This document shows positions 22,644 to 30,780 of a stretch of DNA of 46,975 nucleotides, in pieces (the first letter of the stretch is position 1; the number at the start of each line of letters is the position of its first letter). Origin of the DNA: Tannerellaceae bacterium (GTDB lineage: Bacteria > Bacteroidota > Bacteroidia > Bacteroidales > Tannerellaceae); assembly GCA_031259845.1 (NCBI GenBank), contig JAIRKZ010000075.1, positions 1 through 46,975 on the forward strand, given 5' to 3'. Made by a program: the position numbers and the translations under genes. Under the pieces are notes generated by a model that worked only from the letters and a program-made list of their open reading frames with translations, had not been told where the DNA came from and ran no database searches.

Positions 22644-22673
22644 AAAAATATAGGTTTTATTATTATTGACAAT
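22644..22673 (-). promoter_or_regulatory. Promoter of the candidate small RNA
   Basis: TTG (22673-22671), a 19-bp spacer and TATTTTTG (22651-22644) match the Bacteroidetes -33/-7 pattern on the minus strand. The region between this promoter and the symporter stop (22736) holds nothing else I can identify. Confidence 0.6.
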
Positions 22674-22735
22674 AGTAAAAGTACTAAATAGTGTTGTACG
22701 ACATGTAAAAAAAGCTAATATATGCGGAAATTTTG

Positions 22736-24289
22736 CTATGAGCCTCTTTTATATGTACATATACTTACAAGAATAATTGTAAATATAGACAAGGGAAGTG
22801 CAAACAATATCGGGTCTATGGCGAACCAGGGATATACCTCTATCAATACATCTTTCCCCAAAATAGCATTGCAGAGGCCTATGGGGGCAGCTTCTGTTTT
22901 ATGGAGAAAAGTCATGGCAAACAAACTGGTCAATGCGCCGACAAACAGACTGGCCAACGCACCTTGACGGGTAACTCGTTTCCAGTACAGCGTGCAAAAA
23001 TAGGCAGGCAGGAACGTTGCTGCACATACTCCCATGAATAAGGCGGTGCCTCTTGCAATAATACTGTCACTCAATGTATAACAAATGATGTAACTGACGA
23101 TAATGGAGCACAATACGCCAAAACGTACCCCGGTGGTAGAGTGAAGGTCTTTCTTGCGTCCTAACCTGGGAAAGATATCCGATCCGAACGCTCCCCCCAT
23201 TGTATGGAATTGGGCGCTTAGGGTAGACATACTTGCCGAGAGGATACATAACATAAAAACTGCTCCAAACCAGTCGGGCATTGCTTTATCAATGAATAAT
23301 GGAATTATTTTGTCTATATCAGTTATAATTTCAGAGGCTACAACCCCTTCTGTTTTTAAGAAGAACAGGTTGGATAACGGGCCAATATGATAGATGGAAC
23401 CTACTGTTATGAAAATAAACAGGCAACCTATCATTATTCCTCTGTTCAACTGCTTTGTACTGTCTACGGTCATAAACCGCACCACTAATTGCGGCTGGGC
23501 TAAACAACCGATTCCTACGCCTAAAATCAGTGAAGTTACGAGCGTATACCATTGAGGCGAACCCGCCGCCGGCATAGCTGTCCACCCTTGATGTCCCAAC
23601 GCTTTATATCGTTCGGGTACGAGGTGCGCCATGTTTGTCAGTTCCTGATTAGCTTCTGTAAATCCCATTCCTATAGAATGATAAAACCAGAACAGCATGA
23701 ACAGTATACATAAAAACATAATAATAGCTTGTAAAGCATCCGTATACATCACGCCTTTCAATCCGCCGGTTATTACATAAGCCGCCACAATCAGCGTAAA
23801 TACCAACAATGCCAAGTCTAAATCGACGCGGAATATCTGGGCAATAAATACGGCGCCTCCTTTCATTACGACGGCAGCATATAAAGGCATCCCAATAAAT
23901 ATAACAGCAGCTATAAATATTTGTATGGTACGCGAGTTGTAATGTAATCCTAATAACTGAGCGAATGTGCGTGCACCGTGCTTCGCCCCCAGTTTCCGTG
24001 TTCTTCTTCCGAAAAAGATAAAGGCAATGATTACGCCCGTTAACATATTTAACATACAGAGCCATTGCAGCCCCATACCGAAAATAGCCGAAACGCCCCC
24101 GAATCCTATAATAGCCGATGCGGAAATAAATGTAGATCCATAAGATAGCCCCATTATGACAGGATTTGTTTTACTTCCCCCCAGCAAGTAATCACTGGCG
24201 TTTTTTGTTTGTTTATAACCAATGTATCCCAGCCAGGCAAGGGCGAACATATACAGGAGAATGATAACTCCTAATAATAGCGTACTCAT
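22736..24289 (-). CDS. Sodium:solute symporter (SSS family)
   Basis: The 517-residue protein has about 13 membrane helices and SSS family features: an N-terminal helix followed by KNASDYLLGG, then GLSYGSTFISASAIIGFGG, and the ITGGLKGVMYTDALQ region in the fifth helix, which lines the sodium/substrate path. SSS proteins import sugars, amino acids, carboxylates or vitamins with sodium. The operon also holds phenylacetate-CoA ligase, an ACT protein and uridine phosphorylase, so an aromatic acid or nucleoside-related substrate is possible but not shown. It overlaps the small-subunit gene before it by four bases. Confidence 0.92.
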   Translation of the reverse strand: MSTLLLGVIILLYMFALAWLGYIGYKQTKNASDYLLGGSKTNPVIMGLSYGSTFISASAIIGFGGVSAIFGMGLQWLCMLNMLTGVIIAFIFFGRRTRKLGAKHGARTFAQLLGLHYNSRTIQIFIAAVIFIGMPLYAAVVMKGGAVFIAQIFRVDLDLALLVFTLIVAAYVITGGLKGVMYTDALQAIIMFLCILFMLFWFYHSIGMGFTEANQELTNMAHLVPERYKALGHQGWTAMPAAGSPQWYTLVTSLILGVGIGCLAQPQLVVRFMTVDSTKQLNRGIMIGCLFIFITVGSIYHIGPLSNLFFLKTEGVVASEIITDIDKIIPLFIDKAMPDWFGAVFMLCILSASMSTLSAQFHTMGGAFGSDIFPRLGRKKDLHSTTGVRFGVLCSIIVSYIICYTLSDSIIARGTALFMGVCAATFLPAYFCTLYWKRVTRQGALASLFVGALTSLFAMTFLHKTEAAPIGLCNAILGKDVLIEVYPWFAIDPILFALPLSIFTIILVSICTYKRGS

Positions 24290-24426
24290 TCTTTATTCTT
24301 TTTAGTAGTTTCTTCACTATCGTCATCTTTATTCCATCGTGTAATGCCGAACCAAACGGCAAAAATCACACATCCAAAAGACAACAAGTAACTTATCCAA
24401 ATCCAAGGGTCTGCTATTCCAAACAT
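24286..24426 (-). CDS. Small symporter accessory protein, 46 residues
   Basis: ATG 24426-24424 opens a 46-codon frame ending in TGA that overlaps the symporter ATG (ATGA). The product has one membrane helix after the start MFGIADPWIWISYLL and a charged tail rich in Asp, Glu and Lys. This N-terminal phrase closely resembles the small accessory subunits that precede many SSS symporters (typically starting M.GI.DPWIW..YLL). It is short enough to be missed by length cut-offs. Translational coupling to the symporter is likely. Confidence 0.8.
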   Translation of the reverse strand: MFGIADPWIWISYLLSFGCVIFAVWFGITRWNKDDDSEETTKKNKE

Positions 24427-24430
24427 ATTA

Positions 24431-24856
24431 TTAAATTTTTATGAGGTCGCTTTCGCAAATATACTCTAATCCCTGGCGGCGAATTACTTCACGCGCTGCT
24501 TCGCGGTTGTTTGTTCGCAGTATAAGAATTGCTTTTCCGTTTATGGAGAAACAATACATGTACTCTATGCTAAGCCCGGCTTTTGTGAAGTGAGATAACG
24601 TTTCTGCAAAATTGCCGGCAGACGAACCCGTTACGATGGCCAACACGTCCGTCAGGTTTACACTCACATTGTCTTTTTTGAGTGTTGTGTACGCTTTTTG
24701 CGGATCGCTTACGATCATACGCATTATTCCGAATTCGGAAGTATCGGCTATAGTAGCGGCGATGATACGGATATTCTCGTCGGCCAGTAACTTTAAAATC
24801 TCGCTTAGTTTTCCATATTTATTTTCGAGGAAAATAGAAATCTGATAGACAGTCAT
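24431..24856 (-). CDS. Tandem ACT-domain protein
   Basis: The 141-residue cytoplasmic protein has two ACT domains (about 3-70 and 72-141), seen in ISIFLENKYGKLSEILKLLADENI and AETLSHFTKAGLSIEYMYCF. ACT domains bind amino acids and control enzymes. Proteins of this type are commonly encoded next to phenylacetate-CoA ligase genes in Bacteroides, as here (7 bp downstream of paaK). It probably senses an aromatic or branched amino acid and modulates the ligase or its pathway. Confidence 0.88.
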   Translation of the reverse strand: MTVYQISIFLENKYGKLSEILKLLADENIRIIAATIADTSEFGIMRMIVSDPQKAYTTLKKDNVSVNLTDVLAIVTGSSAGNFAETLSHFTKAGLSIEYMYCFSINGKAILILRTNNREAAREVIRRQGLEYICESDLIKI

Positions 24857-24863
24857 TTTACAT

Positions 24864-26165
24864 TTATATTAGTTTTCTCAAATCTTTTACTCTTACGGCT
24901 TTTCCTTCCTGAACCGGCAAGGAACCTTTCGCAACCAGTTTGATTCTCGGCGTCAGTAATAGCTCGTCTCTCAATTGCCTGGCGATTTCTTTTGTGAGCC
25001 GTTGAAGCACGCCATAGTCATCAGTAAAGAGGTTGCTGAGTTCTACCTCGATAAGCATTTCGTCGCTGTTACCAACCGTTTCTAATGTAATCAGGTAATT
25101 ACTACCTAATTCATTGAATTGCATCAGAATCATTTCAATCTGAATCGGGAACAGATTAACGCCTTTCAGAATAATCATATCATCGCTACGCCCCTGGAAA
25201 CGGGCAATGCGTTTATGAGTACGTCCGCATGCACATTCACCTGGGATAATACGCGTTAAGTCGCGCGTACGGTAACGAAGTAAAGGCATTGCTTCACGGT
25301 TAATGGTGGTCAACACCAATTCTCCTACTTCCCCTTCCGGCGTAGGGAGTAATGTTTCGGGGTCGATAATTTCTACTATTACATAGTCTTCCCAAATATG
25401 CAGACCATTTTGTTCGGTACATTCGAAAGCTACGCCGGGTCCGTTCATTTCAGACATGCCAAAACAGTTGTAAGCTTTAACGCCTAATAATTGTTCGATA
25501 CGTCTCCGTTGTTCCTCCGAATGGGGTTCGGCGCCGATGCACAAGGTATGCAATAATGTATCTTTGCGTGGCTCTATACCCATTTCGTACATCACCTCTG
25601 CCAAACGGGTAGCATAACTTGGGATAATATGCAAGCAGGTAGTTCCAAAATCACGGATAAACTTAACCTGGCGTTTTGTATTGCCGGCGGCTGCCGGAAC
25701 GGTAAGCGCTCCCAGCCTTTCTGCGCCATACTGAAATCCCAGTCCTCCGGTAAACATCCCGTAACCGGATGTATTTTGAAATATATCCGTATCCCGTAAT
25801 CCCACCATATACATACAGCGCGCCACCTGATTAGCCCATTCATCAAGGTCTCTCCTGGAATGAAGCACTACGGTAGGATTCCCCGTTGTACCGCTTGAAG
25901 AGTGGAGTCTTACACATTCTTTAAGAGGTATGGCCGCCATTCCGTATGGATAGTTATTACGAAGGTCATTCTTGGTAGTAAAAGGGATTTTTTGTAAGTC
26001 GTCCAGCGAACGGATGCTATCTGCAGTTATATTATTTTCCGAAAAAACTTTCTTGTAAAAAGGAGAGTTAGCCGCTAATTGTATGGTTTCTCTCAATTTC
26101 TCAACCTGCAACTGTGTTAGTTTTTCCCGGTTCAAGGTTTCAATATCCTGTTGCCAAAATGTCAT
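24864..26165 (-). CDS. paaK: Phenylacetate-CoA ligase family enzyme
   Basis: The start is set at ATG 26165 (MTFWQQDIETLNR), matching the family N-terminus; ATG 26168 and a longer frame from 26219 overlapping udp are less likely. The 433-residue ANL-superfamily enzyme has the ATP-binding motif HSSSGTTGNPT, the adenylate motif GMSEMNGPG, and YRTRDLT with a following Cys pair CACGR. It activates phenylacetate or a related aryl acid to the CoA thioester through an adenylate. In gut Bacteroidales this usually runs with indolepyruvate ferredoxin oxidoreductase in fermentation of aromatic amino acids; that oxidoreductase is not in the window. Confidence 0.9.
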   Translation of the reverse strand: MTFWQQDIETLNREKLTQLQVEKLRETIQLAANSPFYKKVFSENNITADSIRSLDDLQKIPFTTKNDLRNNYPYGMAAIPLKECVRLHSSSGTTGNPTVVLHSRRDLDEWANQVARCMYMVGLRDTDIFQNTSGYGMFTGGLGFQYGAERLGALTVPAAAGNTKRQVKFIRDFGTTCLHIIPSYATRLAEVMYEMGIEPRKDTLLHTLCIGAEPHSEEQRRRIEQLLGVKAYNCFGMSEMNGPGVAFECTEQNGLHIWEDYVIVEIIDPETLLPTPEGEVGELVLTTINREAMPLLRYRTRDLTRIIPGECACGRTHKRIARFQGRSDDMIILKGVNLFPIQIEMILMQFNELGSNYLITLETVGNSDEMLIEVELSNLFTDDYGVLQRLTKEIARQLRDELLLTPRIKLVAKGSLPVQEGKAVRVKDLRKLI

Positions 26166-26199
26166 CATTTTTAGAATTGTTGTAAATAGATTTCTTTTT

Positions 26200-27084
26200 C
26201 TAAATTCGTTCCAACACAATCTCTATTAATTCCGTTAGCGAATTTTTATAGTCCGTATTCATTTTTTTGTCTACCCTGCCGGCTATTATACAGCAAACGG
26301 TCATCGCCCGGTGTCCCATTAAGGCGGCTAAGCCGGCCAGGGCGGAACTCTCCATTTCATAATTGGTAATCTGCCAGCCGCAATAATCGAAAGCTTCAAT
26401 CTTTTTATTCAAGTCCGGGTCTGAAAGCGCTAAACGGATTTTGCGCCCTTGCGGACCGTAGAAGCCATTTGCCGCAATCGTAATACCGGAGGGAATGTCA
26501 TCTCTCCCGATTTGTTGAACCAGCGAAGCATCTGCATTTACTACATAAGGGCGGATACCGGGCGCTTGCCAGCTTAGTTGCCTTATCAGTTCGTTTTCAA
26601 AATCAATATCGCGAACCTCTTCATTATTGGCATAGAAATAGATTACGGCGTCAAAGCCAATGGATTTTCCGGCAATCACATACGAACCAACCGGCATGAA
26701 GGATTGCAATCCGCCCGAGGTGCCGATACGCACAAGGGTGAGTTGTTTGAAACCGGGTTTAACGGTGCGGGTTTTGAAGTCAACATTGGCTAAGGCGTCT
26801 AATTCGTTCAGCACAATATCAATATTGTCCGATCCTATGCCATGCGACACGACAGTCAACCGTTTCCCCCTACGGGTTCCTGTTATGGAACGGAATTCGC
26901 GATTGGAAATATCAAATTCGGTCGTATCAAAGAAGGAAGCTACCGCAGGTACGCGCTCAGGGTCGCCCGCCAGAATGATTTTGTCTGATAATTGTTCCGG
27001 TTTTAAATGAAGATGGAAAATACTTCCATCTTCATTTATGATAAGTTCGGAGGGCTGGATAACGTCCCTGAATGGCTTACTCAT
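26200..27084 (-). CDS. udp: Uridine phosphorylase-type nucleoside phosphorylase
   Basis: The 294-residue protein belongs to the PNP/UDP family: AGDPERV (phosphate site), [24 protein letters not shown] and the nucleoside-binding [17 protein letters not shown]. It splits uridine or a related nucleoside with phosphate to base and ribose 1-phosphate. It overlaps the stop of floA by four bases, so it is co-translated with an envelope gene, an arrangement whose meaning is unclear. Confidence 0.9.
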   Translation of the reverse strand: MSKPFRDVIQPSELIINEDGSIFHLHLKPEQLSDKIILAGDPERVPAVASFFDTTEFDISNREFRSITGTRRGKRLTVVSHGIGSDNIDIVLNELDALANVDFKTRTVKPGFKQLTLVRIGTSGGLQSFMPVGSYVIAGKSIGFDAVIYFYANNEEVRDIDFENELIRQLSWQAPGIRPYVVNADASLVQQIGRDDIPSGITIAANGFYGPQGRKIRLALSDPDLNKKIEAFDYCGWQITNYEMESSALAGLAALMGHRAMTVCCIIAGRVDKKMNTDYKNSLTELIEIVLERI

Positions 27085-28073
27085 CCTTTAGACGGGGCGC
27101 CTGGTTTGGCGCCTGGTTTGGCTATCGTTTCACGCATGGAAGTATCCGCCTCGATGTTCTTCATCCTGTAATAATCCATAATGCCCAGGTTACCTTCACG
27201 GAAAGCGTCGGCCATTGCTTTGGGCACTTCGGCTTCGGCTTCAATTACTTTGGCGCGCGCTTCTTGCGCTTTGGCTATCATTTCCTGTTCTAAAGCTACC
27301 GCCATGGCGCGTCGTTCTTCGGCTTTTGCCTGGGCGATATTCTTATCGGCTTGCGCCTGATCTATCTGGAGCGCAGCGCCAATGTTCTTACCTATATCAA
27401 TATCGGCAATATCAATGGATAAGATTTCAAATGCCGTACCGGCGTCTAATCCTTTTCTTAAGACTAACTTTGAAATAGAATCCGGATTTTCCAGCACCGA
27501 CTTGTGGTTTACAGACGAACCGATGGAGGATACAATCCCTTCGCCTACGCGGGCCAGGATGGTTTCTTCGCCGGCGCCTCCCACCAATTGTTTGATATTG
27601 GCGCGAACCGTTACGCGCGCTTTGGCAATCAGCTGAATTCCGTCTTTGGCAACGGCTGTAACCGGAGGGGTATCAATTACCTTTGGGTTTACAGACATTT
27701 GTACGGCCAGGAATACATCACGTCCGGCAAGGTCGATAGCCGTCGACATCTGGAAGGAAAGGTCGATGTTCGCTTTGGATGCGGAAACCAGCGCATGCAC
27801 TACTCTTTCTACATGGCCGCCGGCAAGGTAGTGGGCTTCCAGCTCATCGCGGGTAAGCGATTTCAATCCCGCTTTATGAGCTTCAATCATGGCACGGGTA
27901 ATAACGCCGGGCGGAACCTTGCGGATACGCATCAAAAATAACTGTATCAGGGAGATATTAACCCCCGATACCTTGGCCGAAATCCACATAAGGAACGGAA
28001 CATAGTAAAAGAATATTATTAGCAGCAGAATAGCCGCTCCCAATAAAATTGCAGGAAAAAAACTTACGTCCAT
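27081..28073 (-). CDS. floA: Flotillin-like protein FloA
   Basis: The 330-residue protein has an N-terminal membrane hairpin (about 8-30), an SPFH-like domain to about 230 and an Ala/Glu-rich coiled-coil segment ([27 protein letters not shown]). It ends with a Lys-Pro-Gly-Ala tail. FloA proteins scaffold functional membrane microdomains. It is next to nfeD (5 bp gap), its usual partner. The length equals that of the UPF0365/FloA family. Confidence 0.95.
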   Translation of the reverse strand: MDVSFFPAILLGAAILLLIIFFYYVPFLMWISAKVSGVNISLIQLFLMRIRKVPPGVITRAMIEAHKAGLKSLTRDELEAHYLAGGHVERVVHALVSASKANIDLSFQMSTAIDLAGRDVFLAVQMSVNPKVIDTPPVTAVAKDGIQLIAKARVTVRANIKQLVGGAGEETILARVGEGIVSSIGSSVNHKSVLENPDSISKLVLRKGLDAGTAFEILSIDIADIDIGKNIGAALQIDQAQADKNIAQAKAEERRAMAVALEQEMIAKAQEARAKVIEAEAEVPKAMADAFREGNLGIMDYYRMKNIEADTSMRETIAKPGAKPGAPSKG

Positions 28074-28078
28074 AAAAT

Positions 28079-28573
28079 TTACATATTAGGTGAATGAATA
28101 GTATCTTCTTTTGTAACGACTAATACATTATAACCATCTACCCTTTTCACTACAACAGGCGTATCTTCGTCTATAAACTCTCCGGTAGATTTGGCTTCTA
28201 CGGTTATATTTTTAATCAGCGCTTTTCCGATAGGGGCCAGCCGGGATAAGGTGATTCCTTCGTCGCCCACCTGAATACCCAGGTCGCGACTGGAGGTAAC
28301 CGTTGAATCCACATTCGTTTTTAAGGCTACTTTGCTAAATGATTTGGAGCGAAGGAGCCAGGCAAATGCAATCCCGAAAGCCATTATGGAACCGAACAGC
28401 GCGATATGCCCTGCCGTTGGCCCTAACGTATAAGCATAAATAACGCCTCCAATGGCAAATAAGGCGCCTCCTATTCCTGCAATCGTAATACCGGGAAGGA
28501 GAAATATCTCTAAAAGGACGAGCAGAATGGCTGCTCCGATTAGAAATACAATGATGGCAATATCTAAAATCAT
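28079..28573 (-). CDS. nfeD: NfeD-family membrane protein
   Basis: The 164-residue protein has three to four membrane helices in the first 75 residues and a C-terminal OB-fold domain (about 100-160), seen in [19 protein letters not shown] and [23 protein letters not shown]. It is the short, protease-less NfeD form that accompanies flotillins and is thought to help assemble membrane microdomains. It is encoded directly before floA. Confidence 0.92.
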   Translation of the reverse strand: MILDIAIIVFLIGAAILLVLLEIFLLPGITIAGIGGALFAIGGVIYAYTLGPTAGHIALFGSIMAFGIAFAWLLRSKSFSKVALKTNVDSTVTSSRDLGIQVGDEGITLSRLAPIGKALIKNITVEAKSTGEFIDEDTPVVVKRVDGYNVLVVTKEDTIHSPNM

Positions 28574-28591
28574 ATCAGTAGAGGTTGTTGT

Positions 28592-30031
28592 TTATCTGTT
28601 AATTTTCAAATAGTTTATTTCGGCATTGCGCGCTTTCTTTTCCCATTCGCCGGGTTGTCCGTATAAACTGTAAAGCTGTTCTTCCGCCTGTAAGATGGTG
28701 GATTGTAATTGTTCCTTTTTACTTTTGTTTCCCTGTGAGTAATTGGAACGGAGTTCTTCCAGTTTCGTATGTAAGGAATTGATTTGTTTCGTCAGCTCAA
28801 TTACTTTTTGGTAATGGCTTTTCGCTTCAGGGCTTTTAATCTCATCCAGCGTATAATAGGTGATTGTATTATTTATAACAAACTCAAAGTCTTTGCGTAT
28901 TTCTTTTGCTCCCGAAGGGATTTCTGTATGGGCCAGGCGGATCAACTCCATATAATTACTGCCCGGCTTCCATGAATCCTGAATGGATGTAATAGCGGCG
29001 CGCGCCCGTTTTAAGTCAAGGTCGTCTCCTTCCATACGGGTTCGCTGATTGTCGGGGATAAAGAGGTACACACAAACCTTGTCTTCGGGCTGGCGCCTGT
29101 CGGAAACAAACCAGCCCAGATTTTTATTTTCATCAATAACCAGCATATAATCGTTGAAGAATGAATTGAAAGGCATTCCTAATTGTTCGGGCGTCAGAAA
29201 CGTTTCGGTGTTGGGGTTGTAGCGGGTAACAAACAGGTCGTACCCGCCTATCGAACCGTTTCCTTTGGAGGCATAATAGGTCGTAACGCCATCCGGCAGG
29301 GTAAAAGGATAATTGTCGTCATCGCTGCTGTTTACGTTCATGGGGAGTTGTTTCTCGTCGCCCCATACATCCAGCAGTTTGGATTGTGTAAATAAACAGT
29401 AGCGGTTGTTATCCGTTGGGCGGGCATAATATATTTTATCTCTTTTCCCATTCATATAGACAGTAGACGATACCTGCCCGGTTATATTGAAAAAAGCCGT
29501 ATAGGAAGCAAGCGAACCGCTTTCTTCACTTAATGTGTACGCTGAAAGAAAATCATTTTTATCCACTACCATGCTGTCTATTAACTGAATATTTTCCACC
29601 CTTTCTACCATGCGTTGCGCTTTCTCTATATGTTCCAGGCGTTTTTGGTATACTTCCACATCCTGTTTCTTCTTGGCAAGTTGGGCGATGTATTCTTCGT
29701 ACATTTCGGCAGCCTTGTCAAAATGATAGGTATCGGCATATAATTCTCCCAGATAGAGACAGGCCTCCTGCACGTGCCGTTTCACGGCTGTATCTAAATA
29801 TTTCACGGCATTCTCCAGGTCGCCGGTTTTGTAGCAACACACTCCATACCATAGATTATAAGACGCATTATTAGGCGCCTGTTTCACCAAACGTTCAAAA
29901 GCAGGCTTAGCTTCAGCATATTCTCCTTCATTATATAATTTTTTTGCCTGGTCAAGGCTTTGTGCAAATAAGCTGTTACAATACAAAATGATTCCTGTCA
30001 AACAAATCAATCTTCTTACTAACTGTATCAT
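28592..30031 (-). CDS. Secreted TPR and PD40-repeat protein
   Basis: The 479-residue protein has an export signal (about 1-23, ending FAQ), then TPR units over about 25-130 (AKKLYNEGEYAEAKPAFERLVKQAPNN and repeats). A TolB/PD40-like propeller region follows (about 150-330), with DDDNYPFTLPDGVTTYYASKG and GGYDLFVTRYN. The last 120 residues are helical and probably coiled coil. The layout resembles OmpA-associated TPR-PD40 proteins of Bacteroidetes but lacks the OmpA domain. It is the first gene of the nfeD-floA operon, which suggests an envelope role. Confidence 0.85.
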   Translation of the reverse strand: MIQLVRRLICLTGIILYCNSLFAQSLDQAKKLYNEGEYAEAKPAFERLVKQAPNNASYNLWYGVCCYKTGDLENAVKYLDTAVKRHVQEACLYLGELYADTYHFDKAAEMYEEYIAQLAKKKQDVEVYQKRLEHIEKAQRMVERVENIQLIDSMVVDKNDFLSAYTLSEESGSLASYTAFFNITGQVSSTVYMNGKRDKIYYARPTDNNRYCLFTQSKLLDVWGDEKQLPMNVNSSDDDNYPFTLPDGVTTYYASKGNGSIGGYDLFVTRYNPNTETFLTPEQLGMPFNSFFNDYMLVIDENKNLGWFVSDRRQPEDKVCVYLFIPDNQRTRMEGDDLDLKRARAAITSIQDSWKPGSNYMELIRLAHTEIPSGAKEIRKDFEFVINNTITYYTLDEIKSPEAKSHYQKVIELTKQINSLHTKLEELRSNYSQGNKSKKEQLQSTILQAEEQLYSLYGQPGEWEKKARNAEINYLKINR

Positions 30032-30060
30032 TTATTCTGTTAAATAAAATTATCTTGTTT

Positions 30061-30095
30061 CAAAGATACTACTATTTTTAGTAGAGCCATGCAAA
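30061..30095 (-). promoter_or_regulatory. Promoter of the TPR-nfeD-floA-symporter operon with palindrome
   Basis: TATCTTTG (30068-30061) and TTTG (30095-30092) on the minus strand are 23 bp apart, longer than the usual 19. Immediately upstream of the -7 element lies the inverted repeat CTACTA-TTTT-TAGTAG (30069-30084), between the two promoter elements, where a bound repressor would block transcription. Confidence 0.5.
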
Positions 30096-30238
30096 TCGAA
30101 CGATAAATACACATGTTTTTTACAACATTTGCTTTTCCCTGCTTTTCCCGGCCTTTTTCCTGCTGAAAAGAAATAGTATTCTTGAGCCACAGATATGTAT
30201 GGATTATGGGTGGTGGAACGTGCCTTCAGTTTCCAATA

Positions 30239-30269
30239 GCGCCGCCCTGCTACATGAGCAGGACGGCGC
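30239..30269. terminator. GC-rich hairpin, possible terminator
   Basis: A 13-bp stem GCGCCGCCCTGCT / AGCAGGACGGCGC with one mismatch (a G-T pair in the minus-strand RNA) and a short loop. On the plus strand it is followed by ATTTTGCTGGTCTTTT, only a weak T-run. Confidence 0.45.
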
Positions 30270-30363
30270 ATTTTGCTGGTCTTTTAGTTTATACACGGTT
30301 TAATCTTTGTTATTATAAGTTTAAATACAGTTGGTTATATAGTTTTTCGACTGTGTTAAAAAA

Positions 30364-30539
30364 ATACCGCCGTTTAATTCATGCAGCGTACAAGGCGTTC
30401 AGGGCTGTCGCAGTTGTCCGACTCGTTTTTAGTTATCTGTCATAAAATAAATCAAATAACTTGATATATTTTATGACATGGAAAACATTTACATGTGAAA
30501 TATAATTAGTATGTTTGTGTATGAATTAAACGGCGGTAT
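30364..30539. repeat. 19-bp perfect inverted repeats bounding a 176-bp segment
   Basis: ATACCGCCGTTTAATTCAT (30364-30382) and its exact reverse complement (30521-30539) enclose 138 bp. Inside are a 41-nt palindrome and, near the right end, a TATGTTTG -7 element (30510-30517) pointing right with TTT about 19 bp before it. The arrangement is that of an invertible promoter segment or of a small non-autonomous transposon (MITE). No recombinase gene is in the window, and no clear target duplication is visible. Confidence 0.7.
30438..30478. repeat. 41-nt near-perfect palindrome
   Basis: TGTCATAAAATA (30438-30449) pairs with TATTTTATGACA (30467-30478). After one A-A mismatch, ATCAA pairs with TTGAT around a five-base loop. 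It is AT-rich and without a T-run, so it is more like a protein-binding or recombination site than a terminator. Confidence 0.65.
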
Positions 30540-30622
30540 ATATTATCTCCCATCCTCTAAAGGGCACATCCTGTCATTTTATTGCAGATACGATGAATAC
30601 GTAATCGTGAGGTCGTATCCTT

Positions 30623-30718
30623 TTAACCTTTCCACAATTGTGAGCCGGGCGTTCCACAATTGTGAGCCGGGCGTTTCACAATTGTGGGCCGAGCGTTTCA
30701 CAATTGTGGAAAGGTTAA
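30623..30718. repeat. Array of four CACAATTGTG palindromes at exact 22-bp spacing
   Basis: The 10-bp palindrome starts at 30633, 30655, 30677 and 30699. The linkers are near-identical (AGCCGGGCGTTC with small changes). The array is closed by 20-bp outer arms that are perfect reverse complements: TTAACCTTTCCACAATTGTG (30623-30642) and its complement (30699-30718). Two helical turns per unit would put all sites on one face of the DNA. Confidence 0.85.
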
Positions 30719-30780
30719 ACGAATGTAACGGGAAGATAAAATATACGGGAACCCGTTAGTAAAGTTTTGAGGGAATGTGC

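Larger units (their letters stand above)
30032..30780. other. Intergenic region rich in repeats and palindromes
   Basis: This 749-bp gap between two leftward genes has no credible coding frame. From left to right it holds a promoter with a palindromic operator-like site (30061-30095), a GC-rich hairpin (30239-30269), a 19-bp inverted repeat pair (30364-30382 and 30521-30539) enclosing a 41-nt palindrome (30438-30478), and a 22-bp tandem array (30623-30718). Confidence 0.8.

Noticed and set aside
22627-22692. 21-codon plus-strand frame starting MKKPRCKN
   Set aside because: It lies opposite the candidate small RNA, has no downstream gene on that strand and no convincing promoter; the minus-strand promoter explains the sequence better.
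30239-30269. Terminator of the ThuA-exonuclease operon
   Set aside because: It lies over 500 bp past the stop and has no T-run in minus-strand sense, so I list it only as a possible terminator without assigning it.
30511-30759. 82-codon plus-strand frame across the CACAATTGTG array
   Set aside because: It runs through the palindromic repeats, starts inside the inverted-repeat segment and resembles nothing known. The repeats explain the open frame.
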